Counted from the first letter of the stretch, positions 32,229-43,074 are shown. The stretch is 64,000 nucleotides of DNA from Papio anubis (GCF_008728515.1 NC_044995.1:13589104-13653103); one strand, 5' to 3'. The notes: generated from the letters alone by a model not told the origin. Made by a program: numbers and translations.

Positions 32229-32540
32229 CTGGCCAGGTGCGGTGGCTCTCGGGCCTGTAATCCCAGAACTCTGGGAGGCCGAGGCGGGCCAATTGCTTGA
32301 GTCCAGGAGTTCAAGACCAGCCTGGGCAACACAGCGAAACTCTGTCTCCACTAAAAATATCAAAGAAGTAGTTTCAACTGCTGGGGAGGCTGAGGTGGGA
32401 GAGTCACCTGAGCTCAGGAGATCAAGGCTGCAGTGAGCGGAGATCGTGCCCCTGCACTCCAGTCTGGGTGACAGAGTGAGACCCTCTCTCAAAAAACAAA
32501 CAAACAAACAACAAAAACACGGCAAAAAAAAAAAAAAAAG
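32229..32540 (+). repeat. Alu
   Basis: GGCCAGGTGCGGTGGCTCTC to an A-rich tail with CAAACAAACAAAC. Confidence 0.94.
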
Positions 32541-32682
32541 CCTATTTGACTTCTGCCGCCTGCCGTAAGTTTAACTCAGGAAAATGTGTATATCCTGATC
32601 CTGGACATTTTTATCTACCTAATAGGCCCTTCAAGGTTTGGCAAATGGATTTTATCCAACTACCCACTTCCATGTGTATGTG

Positions 32683-32945
32683 GGTGTGTGTATATATATA
32701 CTATATATGTACTATATATAGTACGTATATATACTATATATGTGTATATATACTATATATGTACTACATATGTGTATACACTACTATATATAGTATATAT
32801 ACCATGTATGTATATATAACTATATATGTATATATACTATATATGTACTATATATAGTACTATATGTACTATATAGTATATATATACCATATATGTACTA
32901 TATATGTGTATATATACTATTTTTATATATATATATATGTACTAG
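32683..32945. repeat. AT-rich composite microsatellite
   Basis: About 260 bases of alternating T/A with recurring ACTATATATGTACTATAT blocks. Many blocks are self-complementary, so long hairpins are possible. It lies within the integrase remnant. Confidence 0.9.
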
Positions 32946-33198
32946 TAATGGTTTGCACATTCTCCTATTAGGTAGAGGCTTTCCTGGTAGACAAGCCACT
33001 GCTTCAGCTGGAAAAAAAAGGATTCTCACCTAGGGAACTCCCCTTGAAGTACATCATGATCAGGAGCCCATTCTACTGGCCATATAATAAAACAAGTGCG
33101 TTCAGTTTGGCCAATTTTTCAGCATTTCCACTGTCTACAATCCCCAATCTTCTGGCTCAGTGGAACAAACAAGTGGAACTATAAAAACCCGATGGGAT

Positions 33199-33536
33199 GG
33201 CCGGGCGCGGTAGCTCACCCCTGTAAGCCCAGCACTTTGGAAGGCCGAGGCAGGCAGATCACACCCCAGCACTTTGGAAGGCCAAGGCAGGCAGATCACT
33301 TGAAATCAGGAGTTCAAGACCAGCCTGGCCAACATGGTGAAACCCCATCCCTATTAAAAATACAAAAATTAGCTGGGTGTGGTGGTACACGCCTGTAATC
33401 CCAGCTACTAGGGAAGCTGATGCAGGAGAATTGCTTGAACCCAGGGAACAGATGTTGCAGTGAGCTGGGATCAAGCCACTGCACTCCAGCCTAGGCGACA
33501 GAGTGAGACTCCATTTCAAAACAAAAACAAAAAACC
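33199..33536 (+). repeat. Alu with a short internal duplication
   Basis: CCCAGCACTTTGGAAGGCC occurs twice (33228 and 33265), giving an extra block of about 37 bases in the left arm. Confidence 0.93.
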
Positions 33537-33711
33537 CAGTTGGCAGAATTTATCTACATCTTCCTTGACCTAAGTTCCTCCTTTGGTATTATTAAATCTA
33601 AGGGCCACTCTTTGGGGCTCATAAACTTTCACCTTTTGAAATAGTCACAGGCCATCCTATGCACTTGGGCTCCTCTGCTTTTGACCCTTAATTGATAAAA
33701 GGAGACATACC

Positions 33712-34004
33712 CATCTGGGTGCAGTGGCTCACGCTAACACTTTGGGAGGCTGAGGCAAGGGGATTGCTTGAGTCTGGGAGTTCGAGACCAGCTTGGGTGA
33801 CATGGCAAAACCCTGTCTCTACAAAAACACAAAAATTAGCTGGGCGTAGTTGTGTGCACCTGTAGTCCCAGCTACTCAGGATGCTGAGACGGGAGGATCA
33901 CTTCAACCCGGGAGGCAGAGGTTGCAATGAACTGAGATCCCAATACTGTACTCCAGCCTGGGCACCAGAGGGAGACACTGTCTCAAAACAAAAACAAAAA
34001 TGAA
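33712..34004 (+). repeat. Alu
   Basis: CATCTGGGTGCAGTGGCTCA to CAAAACAAAAACAAAAATG. Confidence 0.93.
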
Positions 34005-34279
34005 ACAGACATACTCCAATATTAATAAAGCCTGAATAAAGTAAAGGCATTAAAGCAATGGATAGAAATCATACTTTGATAGAACAATCTTTCCACAGCA
34101 CAATCATAGGAGACAAAGACCTACAGCGCCATGATCTGCAGCCCGGAGACTTTGTCTATCAGAAAAGATACCTACACAAGAGTCCTATCCAGCCTTACCA
34201 GAAAGGTCCATATTAAGTCCTTCTCACCAGTCCCTGTGCTGCCAAACTAAAGGGCATTGACTTCTGTATTCACATCTTT

Positions 34280-34871
34280 CGTATGTATTTATTTGAGATA
34301 GAGTTTCGCTCTTGTTGCCCAGGCTGGAGTGCAGTGGCGCGATCTCGGCTCGCTGCCACTTCCGCCCCCTGGGTTCAAGCGATTCTCCTGCCTCAGCCTC
34401 CTGAGTAGCTGGGATCACAGGTGCCCGCCACCGCGCCTGGCTAATTTGTGTGTTTTTAGTGGAGATGGGGTTTCACCATGTTGGCCAGGCTGGTCTTGAA
34501 CTCCTGACCTCAAGTAATCCGCCCACCTTGGCCTCCCAAAGTGCTGGGATTAAAGGCATCAGCCACCCACCACGCCCAGCCTATTTTTTCTTTTTTTGAG
34601 ATAGGATCTGATTCTGTCACCCAGGCTGGAGTGCCGTGGCACGATCATGGCTCACTGCAGCCTTGACCTCCCAGGCTCAAGTGATCCTCCCACCTCAGCC
34701 TCCTGAGTAGCTAGGCCTACAGGCATGTGCCACCATACCTGGCTAATTTTTTGTAGAGACAGGGTCTCACCATGTTGCCTAGGCTGGTCTTCAACTCCTG
34801 GGCTCAAGTAATCCTGCTGCCTTGGACTCCCAAAGTACTGGGATTACAGGTATGACCCCTGCGCCCAGCCA
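34280..34871 (-). repeat. Two tandem Alus
   Basis: Copy one 34280-34580, copy two (older, CAGCCTTGACCTCCC) 34582-34871. Confidence 0.94.
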
Positions 34872-34999
34872 CAGAGTGAAACTTTGAGACTTACATGTTC
34901 AGATTTACTGTTTCACCCTAACAGTGACTACAGTCTACAGAAAAGACTTTGAAATTAGATTTTTAAATTGTAAAAAAAACAATTTAACTAAACGAAAAA

Positions 35000-35305
35000 A
35001 TACGCTGGCCATGGTGGTTCATACTGGTAATCCCAGCACTTTGGGAGGCCAAGGCGGGAGGATCACTTGAGGCCAGGTGTTCAAGACCAGCCTGGCCAAC
35101 ATAGGGAAACCCTATTTCTACTAAAAGTACAGAAAAATTAGTTGGGCACGGTGGCTCATGCCTGTAATCCCAGCAACTCAGGAGGCTGAGGTTGGAGAAT
35201 CGCTTGAACCCCGGAGGTGGAGGTTGCAGTGAGCTGATATCATGTGACTGTACTCCAGCCTGATGACAAGGCAAGACCTTGTCTCACCAAAAAAAAAAAA
35301 AAAAG
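35000..35305 (+). repeat. Alu
   Basis: CTGGCCATGGTGGTTCATAC to a poly-A. Confidence 0.94.
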
Positions 35306-35425
35306 CAAAAATAACTTATGCTCCTAATCCTTTAATTGTTGATGGTCTCCAGCAATGCCATAATTAGATAATAGAAGCTTGGACAAATACTGGTTGACAC
35401 CTCCCTACAACAGCCTTGGGCAAGG

Positions 35426-35723
35426 TTTTTGTTTGTTTGTTTCAGAAAGAGTCTTGCTCTGTTGCCCAGGCTGGAGTACAGTGGCATAGTCTTGGCTCAC
35501 TGCAACATCTGCCTCCCCAGTTCAAGTGATTCTCCTGCCTCAGCCTCCCAAGTAGCTGGGATTACAGGTGCCTGCCACCACACCTGGCTAATTTTTGTAT
35601 TTTTAGTTGAGACAGGTTTCACCATGTTAGTCAGGCTGGTCTCGAACTCCTGACCTCAGGTGATCCACCCATCTCAGCCTCCCAAAGTGCTGGGATTACA
35701 GGCACGAGCCACCACACCTGACT
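35426..35723 (-). repeat. Alu
   Basis: GTTTGTTTGTTTCAGAAAGAG to CGAGCCACCACACCTGAC. 35724-36018 is unique. Confidence 0.94.
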
Positions 35724-36018
35724 GAGCAAGTTAATCATTCTCTCACTGCCAAATGTAAACAGTAAAAGCTTCTTTTCCAGGCTGTTATGAGCCAGGAGTA
35801 CCTAGCAGTGATGAATAAATGTTAGCTAATATGAAGTACTTAGCCTGGCATGTGGTTACGCTCTCAGTATTATTACTGGTGATGCCTCAGACACTCGGCA
35901 TTGTTATGACTTTTATTGTTATGGTTACTTTTTAATTTGGTCTTGAGCAGGGAAAAGTTGGGTTTGAGTGTGTCAAAGTGAAAAATAAAAATGTAGACAT
36001 GAATCTCTAAACTTAGCA

Positions 36019-36475
36019 TTTTTTTTTTCTTTGAGGCAGAGTCTTGTCACCCAGGCTGGAGTGCAGGGTCACAATCTCAGCCCACTGTAACCTCCGCCTC
36101 CAGATCTCAAGCGATTTTCCTGCCTCAGCCTCCCGAGTAGCTGGGACTACAGGCAGGCACCACCACACCAGCTAATATTTGTATTTTTAATAGAGATGGG
36201 GTTTTGCCATATTGGCCAGGCTGGTCAGAAACCTCAACACATAGTTGCCCTCACGTTAAGACCCAGGGCCTTTCAGCAGGTCCCAGTATTCACACACGCA
36301 CACCCCAATCCAATCCCACAGAGACAGGTGACCCCAAACTCAGCAAATGTGTCACAATCTTAGACTCACAGCATCAAAATCAAGAAGTCAAGGCTGAAGG
36401 GAGCTGTGATTATGCCACTACATTCCAGCCTGGGCGACAGGGCAAGACCCTGTCTCTAAAAAAAAATTTTTTTTT
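36019..36475. repeat. Two Alu fragments around a unique block
   Basis: A reverse Alu piece 36019-36228, about 155 bases of unknown sequence, then a forward right-arm end 36385-36470. 36476-36905 is unique, C-rich and geneless. Confidence 0.85.
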
Positions 36476-36906
36476 AGTCATGGAGAGACCAGGATTCTTC
36501 CCAATCACAGACACGCCAGATGTTTCAACTCCATGTGCCTTCCTGCTCTGAGACATACCCTCCATCCTTCTGGAGTGAGACTCATGCTAGGCCATGGAGC
36601 TGTGTTCTCAGCCTCCTCTCCCCTCCGATATTCAAGGAAACATCCAGTCACTCTCTCCCCATGCCATTCTCTGTCTCCTCAAGCACCACACAGAGGTGAG
36701 CCCTGTGGCCACCTGCCCTCCCTCTCCCTACTACCCCCCACCCCTCCAAGGCTCCCAAGCAGCAGGCAGGCACAGATGCCCACTCTCCCCAACCTGTTTA
36801 ACCACTGCTGGACACCACTGTGCTCATCCCAGGCCCCAGGGGCTGTCTTTGGTACACTGGGTTCTCAGAAAGGGACATGAGATTGAAACTAAAGTACCTT
36901 AGCAGG

Positions 36907-37335
36907 GGCCAGGTGCAGTGGCTCACGCCTATTATCCCAGCACTTTGAGAGGCCAAGGTCAGGAGTTCAAGACCAGCCTGGCCAACATGGCAAAACCCCC
37001 ACCTCTGCTAAAAATACAAAAATCAGGCCGGGCGCCACTTTAGGTGGCCAAGGTGGGAGGATCACCTGGGGTCAGGAGTTCAAGACCATCCTGGCCAACA
37101 TGGTGAAACCCCCTCTCTACCGAAAATACAAAAATTCGCTGGACGTGGTGGCGTGTGCCTGTAATTCCAGCTACTTGGGAGGCTGAGGCAGGAGAATTGC
37201 TTGAACTCGGGAGGTGGAGGTTGCAGTAAACCAAGATCGTGCCACAGCACTCCAGCCTGGGTGACAGAGCAAGATTCCATCTCAAAAAATAATAAAATAA
37301 ATTAAATTAAATTAAATTAAATTAAATTAAATAGT
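36907..37335 (+). repeat. Truncated Alu, Alu, and (ATTAA)n tail
   Basis: A left piece 36907-37027 is followed by a second Alu 37028-37294 and a TAAAT/ATTAA pentamer run. Confidence 0.92.
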
Positions 37336-37714
37336 ACCTTAGCAGGACACAATCTCCTGTCTTGGCCCTGCTGTCCTGTGCCCCACAAATTCCTCCTGGC
37401 CCCTTGGGGACCGGGGAGAAAGACACCACCAAGAAGCCCTGGGAACCCTGGGCCCACCATTCATGTCTCCAACCTCCCTCCCCAGGGCACTCCTGTCCCC
37501 TTTCACTACACTCCTGTTGGCCCTGGGCCCACCTGCCTCCCTCCTCCCCTCCCCAGTGCCCCCTCCTTTGCCCTGCCCGGGACACAGGCTCCCTCCACAC
37601 CCACCCTCCAGGCAACTGCAGCCCTCACATTCACCACATTGGCCTTTTTTGTTGGTTTGTTGGATTTTGTTAAGACTTAGTTTGCGGGTGAGGCAGGGGG
37701 CCGGGGCTGCACTC

Positions 37715-37720
37715 TTTATT
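37715..37720 (-). terminator. IRGC: IRGC polyadenylation signal overlapping its stop codon
   Basis: On the - strand the end of the gene reads GAGAAATAAAGAG. The TAA stop (37718-37716) lies inside the AATAAA hexamer (37720-37715). No other AATAAA was seen in the next 350 bases downstream. Confidence 0.65.
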
Positions 37721-39107
37721 TCTCTTCTGAGTCGTGTTTCTTCCAGCTATCCAGAATGTACTTAAGAAGGAGGCCCAGCTTCCTGCGGGTTGAGAGTGGG
37801 GCTTCCTCGCTGCCTCCCTCCCCGGACCCCCCCTTCTCCACGCCATTGTCACCGGCCGCTTCCAAGCCGACCTCTGGCTGCGACTCGTCCTCCTCCAGGG
37901 CCTTGATGCGGACACGCTGGGCGTCCTCGGCCATTTCGTTGAGGCAGCCCTGGAGCATGGTGTAGACAGCGCCAAAGCTGATGCCGCCAGCCACCAGCGT
38001 CCCAAACACAGGGATGCCCCTCTCAAAGGCGCGGGCCACCCGCATGGCGCCGTCGGATGACTGGGAATAGAGCCGCAGGACAGTCTCAGGCGAGACCTCA
38101 TTGGCCAGCGGGGAGCGGATGACAGAGCGCAGGTCACCCGCCTGTTTGCCCACCTGCTCGGCCAGCTTGGCCAGCGAGTCCTCGTCCAGACCAAAGCTGC
38201 GGTGGTAGCCACGCAGCGAGTGGATGAGCAGGGCATCATCGTAGGCAGCCGCCAGCCCCGGCACGGGCAGGGCCTGGATGACGCCCAACACCAGGGCAGT
38301 CTTGAGGACTTGCTCTTGAAGCATGGCCTTCTTCTTCTGCAAGGCCTCCAGTGAGATGTCGGGGAGCGACAGCAGGCCAGCGTGGCGCCGGTGGGCGGGC
38401 AGGTCATGTTCCCAGGTGGACACCAGTGTGGGAAAGTCGTAGCGGGCTGGCGAGAGGTTGGACACCAGGAAGATGCGAGGTTCAGCCACGCCGGCCTCCC
38501 GCAGCCGCTCAGCACAGTGGTCTCGGATCTCCTGCAGGACAGTGGCCTCTCTGAAGCCCGATGGCCGCTGGCTGCGTGTGGCCGCCAGGTCCTCGTCCAC
38601 CTTGGTGCGCACAAAGTAGAACTTCTTGCCCTGGCACAGGATCTCGGCGGCCAGGCGGGTCTCGACGGCCCCGCAGCGGCGGGGGGAGACCAGCAGGAAG
38701 AAGTCATAGCGGCTGAAGTCCACCTGCTTCAGGTACTTGTCCGCCGGGCAGCCTGGAGAGCCGGCCCCTGGCAGGTCCCAGAGGGTCACATCGGGGAACT
38801 GTGGGTGCGGGTAGGACGACGGTTGCATCGTGGTCTCCACAACGCCCGTGAGAGCCGCGCCAGGGTCCTCGGCCCCCAGGCCACGCAGGGCGTTGATGAG
38901 GGAGGACTTGCCGGCGCCCGACTCGCCCGTGACGCCCACCTCCAGGCGGGTGCTCTCCGTGGAGGCCAGCAGCTCCTGGAGGTGAGAGGCGGCCTGGGGG
39001 AGGTCGCCCGACTCAAAGGCTGTGCGCAGGGCCTCCAGCCTTTCCTTGGCCATGAGGATGGTGGTTTCCTCCTCCCCAGGCACCACAGGCAACTTTGAAG
39101 TAGCCAT
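37716..39107 (-). CDS. IRGC: IRGC, testis-type immunity-related GTPase (cinema)
   Basis: An uninterrupted frame of 463 codons, the length I know for human IRGC, in one exon. The start MATSKLPVVP at 39107 is preferred over an upstream in-frame ATG (39434) because a splice acceptor lies between them. Visible GTPase motifs are G1 GESGAGKS (61-68, GKS type), G3 DLPGAG (111-116), G4 TKVD (168-171) and the G5-like SNL (217-219). Helical segments follow, including the hydrophobic ALVLGVIQALPVPGL (271-285) and GTLVAGGISFGAVY (369-382). The C-terminus (403-435) is acidic and glycine rich and probably disordered. IRG GTPases act at membranes in cell-autonomous immunity. IRGC is known as the testis-expressed, non-interferon-induced member, linked to sperm function. 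The frame and all motifs are intact, so the protein is probably active as a GTP binder. It is on the opposite strand to SMG9. Confidence 0.96.
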   Translation of the reverse strand: MATSKLPVVPGEEETTILMAKERLEALRTAFESGDLPQAASHLQELLASTESTRLEVGVTGESGAGKSSLINALRGLGAEDPGAALTGVVETTMQPSSYPHPQFPDVTLWDLPGAGSPGCPADKYLKQVDFSRYDFFLLVSPRRCGAVETRLAAEILCQGKKFYFVRTKVDEDLAATRSQRPSGFREATVLQEIRDHCAERLREAGVAEPRIFLVSNLSPARYDFPTLVSTWEHDLPAHRRHAGLLSLPDISLEALQKKKAMLQEQVLKTALVLGVIQALPVPGLAAAYDDALLIHSLRGYHRSFGLDEDSLAKLAEQVGKQAGDLRSVIRSPLANEVSPETVLRLYSQSSDGAMRVARAFERGIPVFGTLVAGGISFGAVYTMLQGCLNEMAEDAQRVRIKALEEDESQPEVGLEAAGDNGVEKGGSGEGGSEEAPLSTRRKLGLLLKYILDSWKKHDSEEK

Positions 39108-39173
39108 GGTGGCCAGTGGTTCAGAGGGTGGCGGGGGACAGGGGAGAGTCACAGGATGCGTGATCCTCAGCGC
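39108..39173 (-). other. IRGC: IRGC 5' UTR part of the coding exon
   Basis: A good acceptor (CCCTTCTCCTCTGCAG) ends just before 39173 on the - strand, 66 bases upstream of the chosen ATG. This implies an upstream non-coding exon. Confidence 0.65.
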
Positions 39174-39324
39174 CTGCAGAGGAGAAGGGAGCCATTCACA
39201 CCACCTGGGCCTTGGCATAGGGTGGGGAGAGACAGACATCACGGATGTGAAGGGAGTCCCCCTGGAAGCCCACAACTCTCTTTCTCCTTCAAGAACTGGG
39301 GACACATTTTTGGCACAAGTTAAA

Positions 39325-39425
39325 GGGCTTTGAGATCTGGCAGGCCCAGGTTCACATCCCTTTTCTGCCACTAACTTGCTGTGTGACCAGGGGCAAAATG
39401 AAGCGCCTCTCTGTGTAATGGGCAT
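39325..39425 (+). repeat. MIR fragment in IRGC intron
   Basis: GGCCCAGGTTCACATCCC, AACTTGCTGTGTGACCAGG. Confidence 0.55.
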
Positions 39426-39589
39426 GACCACCAAGCAGCCTCTTGGAGCACTGTTGGAGTCTGCAGGGTAATCTAGGCACAGGTCAGTTTTCCAGATGTA
39501 TGCATGCCTTGGAGGGCTGTGTGCTTAGAGTAGCCCAGTGCTTGGTTTAATGCTCTGCTGACACTGGCTGAAATTCTTTGTTTGTTTGA

Positions 39590-39862
39590 GACAGGATCTC
39601 TGTCATCCAAGCTGGAGCACAGTGCTACAATCATGGCTCATTGCAGCCTTGATTTCCTTGGCTCTAGCAATCCTCCCACCTCAGCCTCCTGAATAGCTGG
39701 GACCACAGGTGCATGCCACCATGCCCAGCTACTTTTTAAAACTTTTTGTAGAGATGGGAGTTTCACTATGTTGTCCTAGCTGGGCTTGAACTTCCGAGAT
39801 CAAGGTCCTCCTGCCTTGGCTTCTGTGTGCTGGGATTAAGGGCATGAGCCACCATACCTGGC
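39590..39862 (-). repeat. Alu (J-like)
   Basis: GAGACAGGATCTCTGTCATC to GAGCCACCATACCTGGCC. Confidence 0.93.
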
Positions 39863-40049
39863 CTGAAATTCTTTGTAATATTTGAACCAGGGGCCCCATA
39901 TTTTCTTTTCATACTGGGCTCTGCAAATTACATAGCCAGGGCTGCATAGGAAAGGGCTTAAGCCCAGCTCCTGGCCTGTGGCACAGACCCATTCAGAGGA
40001 AACAGCTGCCTCCTGCTGCGGCTGGGATTGGAGGGTGGGGTGAAGGGGA

Positions 40050-40440
40050 CCCAGACCCGGAGCCAGACTGCCTGGGATCAAATCCTGGCTCCACCACATA
40101 CTCACTGAGTGATGTGAGGCAAGTTACTTAACTCTCCCCTCACTGTCCTCATCTGTACACTGAGAATGATACCTACAATCACGACAAACCACCCTGTAGG
40201 ATCTCTGTCACTTGAATGAGTTATGACATAAAACAGCCCATAAAACAGCGCCTGGCTCAGGGCAGGTGCCACGTGTCATTGGCATCATCATCATCGTCAT
40301 TGTACTTATCATTAGTAATATTCTTAGCTGTGTGACTTTGAGCAAGTCCTCGCCCTCTCTGAGCCTCAGCTGCTCTGTGGGGGATACTCCCCTCCACCTC
40401 GCAGGGCTGCTGTGATGACCACGAACCCCGTTCAGCTAGC
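40050..40440 (+). repeat. MIR SINEs in IRGC intron
   Basis: CCAGACTGCCTGGGATCAAA to GCGCCTGGCTCAGGGCAG, then a second start TAGCTGTGTGACTTTGAGC. 40441-41018 is unique. Confidence 0.65.
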
Positions 40441-41018
40441 CCTAGGCTGACTTTGGGTTCAGATACCCTTGGGTTCGGGAAGCCAGGCATGGGGACCACC
40501 TGGACACTGGGAGTCATTTCCATGAAATCCCAGCCCTGCCATGGCAGCCCTTGCCTCCTGGGGTTCAGTTTCCCCTCCCATCCCCCTGGAGCTCCTGTCG
40601 TGATGGCCCCCCTCAGATCCCTCCTCCTCGCCAGGAGCTTCCCTGGTCCTCCCCCTTCCCACTCACCCTCCTCTGGCCCATCACCTCTAAAATACATTTA
40701 CTCACTAAGGGTCTTCAGGGAGCCCTGGGAGAGCTGCTTATGTCTGGGATCACTGTCCCCAGTTGATAGGGAGAGGGACTGAGGCTCAGACAAGACAAGT
40801 GAGGCCTCCTCATCCAGAGGCACAGCCAGGACCCAAACCCAGGTCCCCAGGCTCCTTCACCCCTCTAGAGAGTTACTCTCCCTTCAGCCACATGTCCCTG
40901 CCTCCCGCCTTGTCTCCTTGCCCCCTGCATCCCGTCTCTTCACCTCCCACCCCTCACCCCATCCTCTGCTACCGCACTCCACCCCCCACAGAAATGTGTC
41001 CTTAAGACATTGTTCCTG

Positions 41019-41300
41019 GCTGGGCGTGGTGGCTCCCACCTATAATCCTAGCACTTTGGGAGGCCGAGGTGGGTGGATCACTTGAGGTCAGGAGTTCGAG
41101 ACCAGCCTGGCCAACATGGTGAAACCCCATCGCTACTAAAAATACAAAATTAACCAGGTGTTGTGGCGCATGCCTGTAGTCCCAGCTCTTGAACCCGGGA
41201 GGCGGAGGTTGCAGTGAGCCAAGATTGCGCCACTGCACTCCAGCCTGGGCAACAGAGCGAGACTCGGTCTTAGAAAAATAAATAAATAAATAAATAAAGA
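41019..41300 (+). repeat. Alu with (AAAT)n tail
   Basis: GGCTGGGCGTGGTGGCTCCC to ATAAATAAATAAATAAA. Confidence 0.94.
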
Positions 41301-41530
41301 CATTGTTGCCTCCAGATCTGAGCCTCCTATCCTGGGTCAGAAGGGTTCCTGCCTATGCCCTCTCCCTAGTATTGTCTGGGTGGGAAGAGTGGGAACCTGG
41401 AACAGGTCCTGGCAGCAAGGGGCAGACGAGTCAGTGGTTGGAATTTGGGCTGAGAGAGTCCAGATTAGGACCGCAAGCCCCTGCTCCGCACATGCACAGG
41501 GGCCCAGCGAGAGAGCCCTGGGGGACTCAC

Positions 41531-41630
41531 CTGCCCTGCAGGCTCTCCCTCTCCCCTCACACTCTCCCCACTGATTGGATCTCCTTCCCTGTTAACCCAA
41601 GGTCAGACGCCGTTGCTAGGACCCATTGTA
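41531..41630 (-). other. IRGC: Candidate non-coding exon 1 of IRGC
   Basis: A consensus donor GGGCAG|GTGAGT occurs at 41531/41530 on the - strand, downstream of a promoter-like block and 2.36 kb from the acceptor at 39173. This fits the two-exon layout I recall for IRGC. The 5' edge is a guess. Confidence 0.5.
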
Positions 41631-41710
41631 ATAGCAAGCAGCAGCTTATTGGTCAGCCAGCCTTGGTGCAATAATGCGACAGTGATGTCAGGGGGCGGGG
41701 CCTGGAGGTG
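41560..41710 (-). promoter_or_regulatory. IRGC: Candidate testis-type promoter of IRGC
   Basis: On the - strand, in order: a GC box (GGCCCCGCCCCC, near 41700), a CRE-like TGACATCA (near 41688), an inverted CCAAT context GACCAATAAG (near 41652), an X-box-like GGTCCTAGCAACG (near 41625-41612), and a second CCAAT (near 41575). X-box (RFX2) plus CRE-like sites are typical of spermatid promoters, which fits the known testis expression of IRGC. Confidence 0.5.
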
Positions 41711-41794
41711 GAGCAGGGACTCCAGACCCCAGCTGCTCATGGGCTCACCACCCACTCACACGGGGCCCTCCAGTTCCGCTGAAGGCTCCGGAGA

Positions 41795-41965
41795 GATCTT
41801 TCTAACACTGAGACCTGTTCAAAATCCTCCATAGTCTCCATCACCCCCAGGACAAACTCTCAGATTCACAGCTTGGTGTCCGAGGGCTTGGCCCTGCTAC
41901 CACTCCACCCTCCACCCGGGGACTCTCAGTTCCCCAGACAAGTGTGAAAGTTGATGATACAAATT
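41795..41965 (+). repeat. L2 fragment
   Basis: TTCAAAATCCTCCATAGTC and GTCCGAGGGCTTGGCC follow L2. Confidence 0.45.
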
Positions 41966-41974
41966 GGGTCATTG

Positions 41975-42275
41975 CTGGTGGGCGCAGTGGCTCACTCATG
42001 CCTGTAATCTCATCAATTTAGGAGGCCAAGGTAGGAGGTTCTCTTGAGCCCAGGAGATCGAGACCAGCCTGGACAACACAGCAAGACCCTATCTCTTTAA
42101 AAAAAAAAAATTAGCCAGGTGTGGTGGCGCACATTTGTAGTCCCAGCTACTCAAGAGGCTGAGGTAGGGGGATTGCTTGAGCCCAGGAGTTCAAGGCTGC
42201 AGTGAGTCATAATCGTGCTACTGCACTCTAGCCTGGGTGACTGAGCAAGATTCTGTCTCTAAACGAAACAAAACA
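41975..42275 (+). repeat. Alu
   Basis: GGTGGGCGCAGTGGCTCACT to CTAAACGAAACAAAACAAC. 42276-42659 is unique. Confidence 0.93.
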
Positions 42276-42659
42276 ACAGAGTCATTGAAGGAAAGCAAGA
42301 CTCAGACAAACACACAGTTACCAAAGCCTCACAAACACCCTCATTCAGGGACACAGACGTGCAGACTTTAAGAGACACAATTACACACTGACAACATATA
42401 CAGAAACCCCGAAACCCACTGACTCCATTCAGGAACCTCATTCATTCTGCTGCAGCAGCTAGGGCCCCAGAGATGCATCAAACCCAGGCACTGCTTCAGG
42501 GGCTCCAGACCCAAGAAAATGGAGATAATTGCAGCCCAGGATGATTGTGGACCAAGAAAGAGAGCCACCGCTGCCTGCACATATGCACCGATGCAGACTG
42601 GCATGTTCCCAAGGATGCCCCCAGCAGCTCCTCAGAGCACCAGCCAGGGAGGGGTTGCA

Positions 42660-42975
42660 CCCTGCCTATCTGCATGCTGGAAACACAGCAATGAACAAGA
42701 CAGCCCCAGGTTCTGCCCCCACAGGACTCAGAGTCCAGTGGTGGAGTCAGATCCATCCCAAGATAATGATGACAGAGGGGGCAGCTCTGGGATGGGGGAC
42801 CCCAGAGGGCTGTGGGAGCACAAAGGGGGATGCCTGACTCAGCCTGGGAGTCAGGGAGGGCTTCCTGGAGGAGGGGGCACCTGACCTGAGATCCAAAGGA
42901 TAAGTAGGAGTGAGCCAGATGGCACATTAGGGAGTTACATCCCAGGCTAAGGGACCAGCCTCTGCAAAAACCCTG
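42660..42975 (+). repeat. Ancient interspersed repeat, same family as 6320
   Basis: AGGGCTGTGGGAGCACAAAG, then GGAGGGCTTCCTGGAGGAG. A sister copy is at 45745-46185. Confidence 0.45.
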
Positions 42976-43074
42976 AGTTGAGAGAGAACTTTCATTCATT
43001 CAATAATAAATTCAATTTCAGGCACACCTCATTTTATTGCACTCAGCTGTATTGTCCTTCACAGATACTATGTG

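Larger units (their letters stand above)
31130..34275 (+). mobile_element. Class I endogenous retrovirus remnant: RNase H and integrase part of pol
   Basis: Pieces between Alus read on the + strand as retroviral pol of the gammaretrovirus-like class. 31130-31318 and 31620-31980 resemble RNase H. 32545-32680 and 32945-33195 carry integrase zinc-binding and core features. 33535-33710 and 34005-34275 carry the integrase C-terminal part. The frame is broken by stops and shifts, by Alus (31319, 32229, 33199, 33712) and by an AT array. No LTR or envelope gene was recognised with confidence. It cannot encode a working protein. The nearest named family is uncertain (HERV-H or HERV-E like). Confidence 0.75.

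Noticed and set aside
32683..32945. CRISPR-like or satellite array
   Set aside because: There are no unique spacers of fixed length. It is an alternating AT tract in a vertebrate genome.
38382..39098. 238-codon + strand frame
   Set aside because: It lies antisense within the IRGC coding exon and is open because of high GC. The 345-codon - strand frame at 37670-38707 is a shifted shadow of IRGC.
39108..39434. IRGC extended to an upstream in-frame ATG at 39434
   Set aside because: The extension crosses a good splice acceptor (39173), lacks IRG similarity, and would make the protein 109 residues longer than the family member I know.
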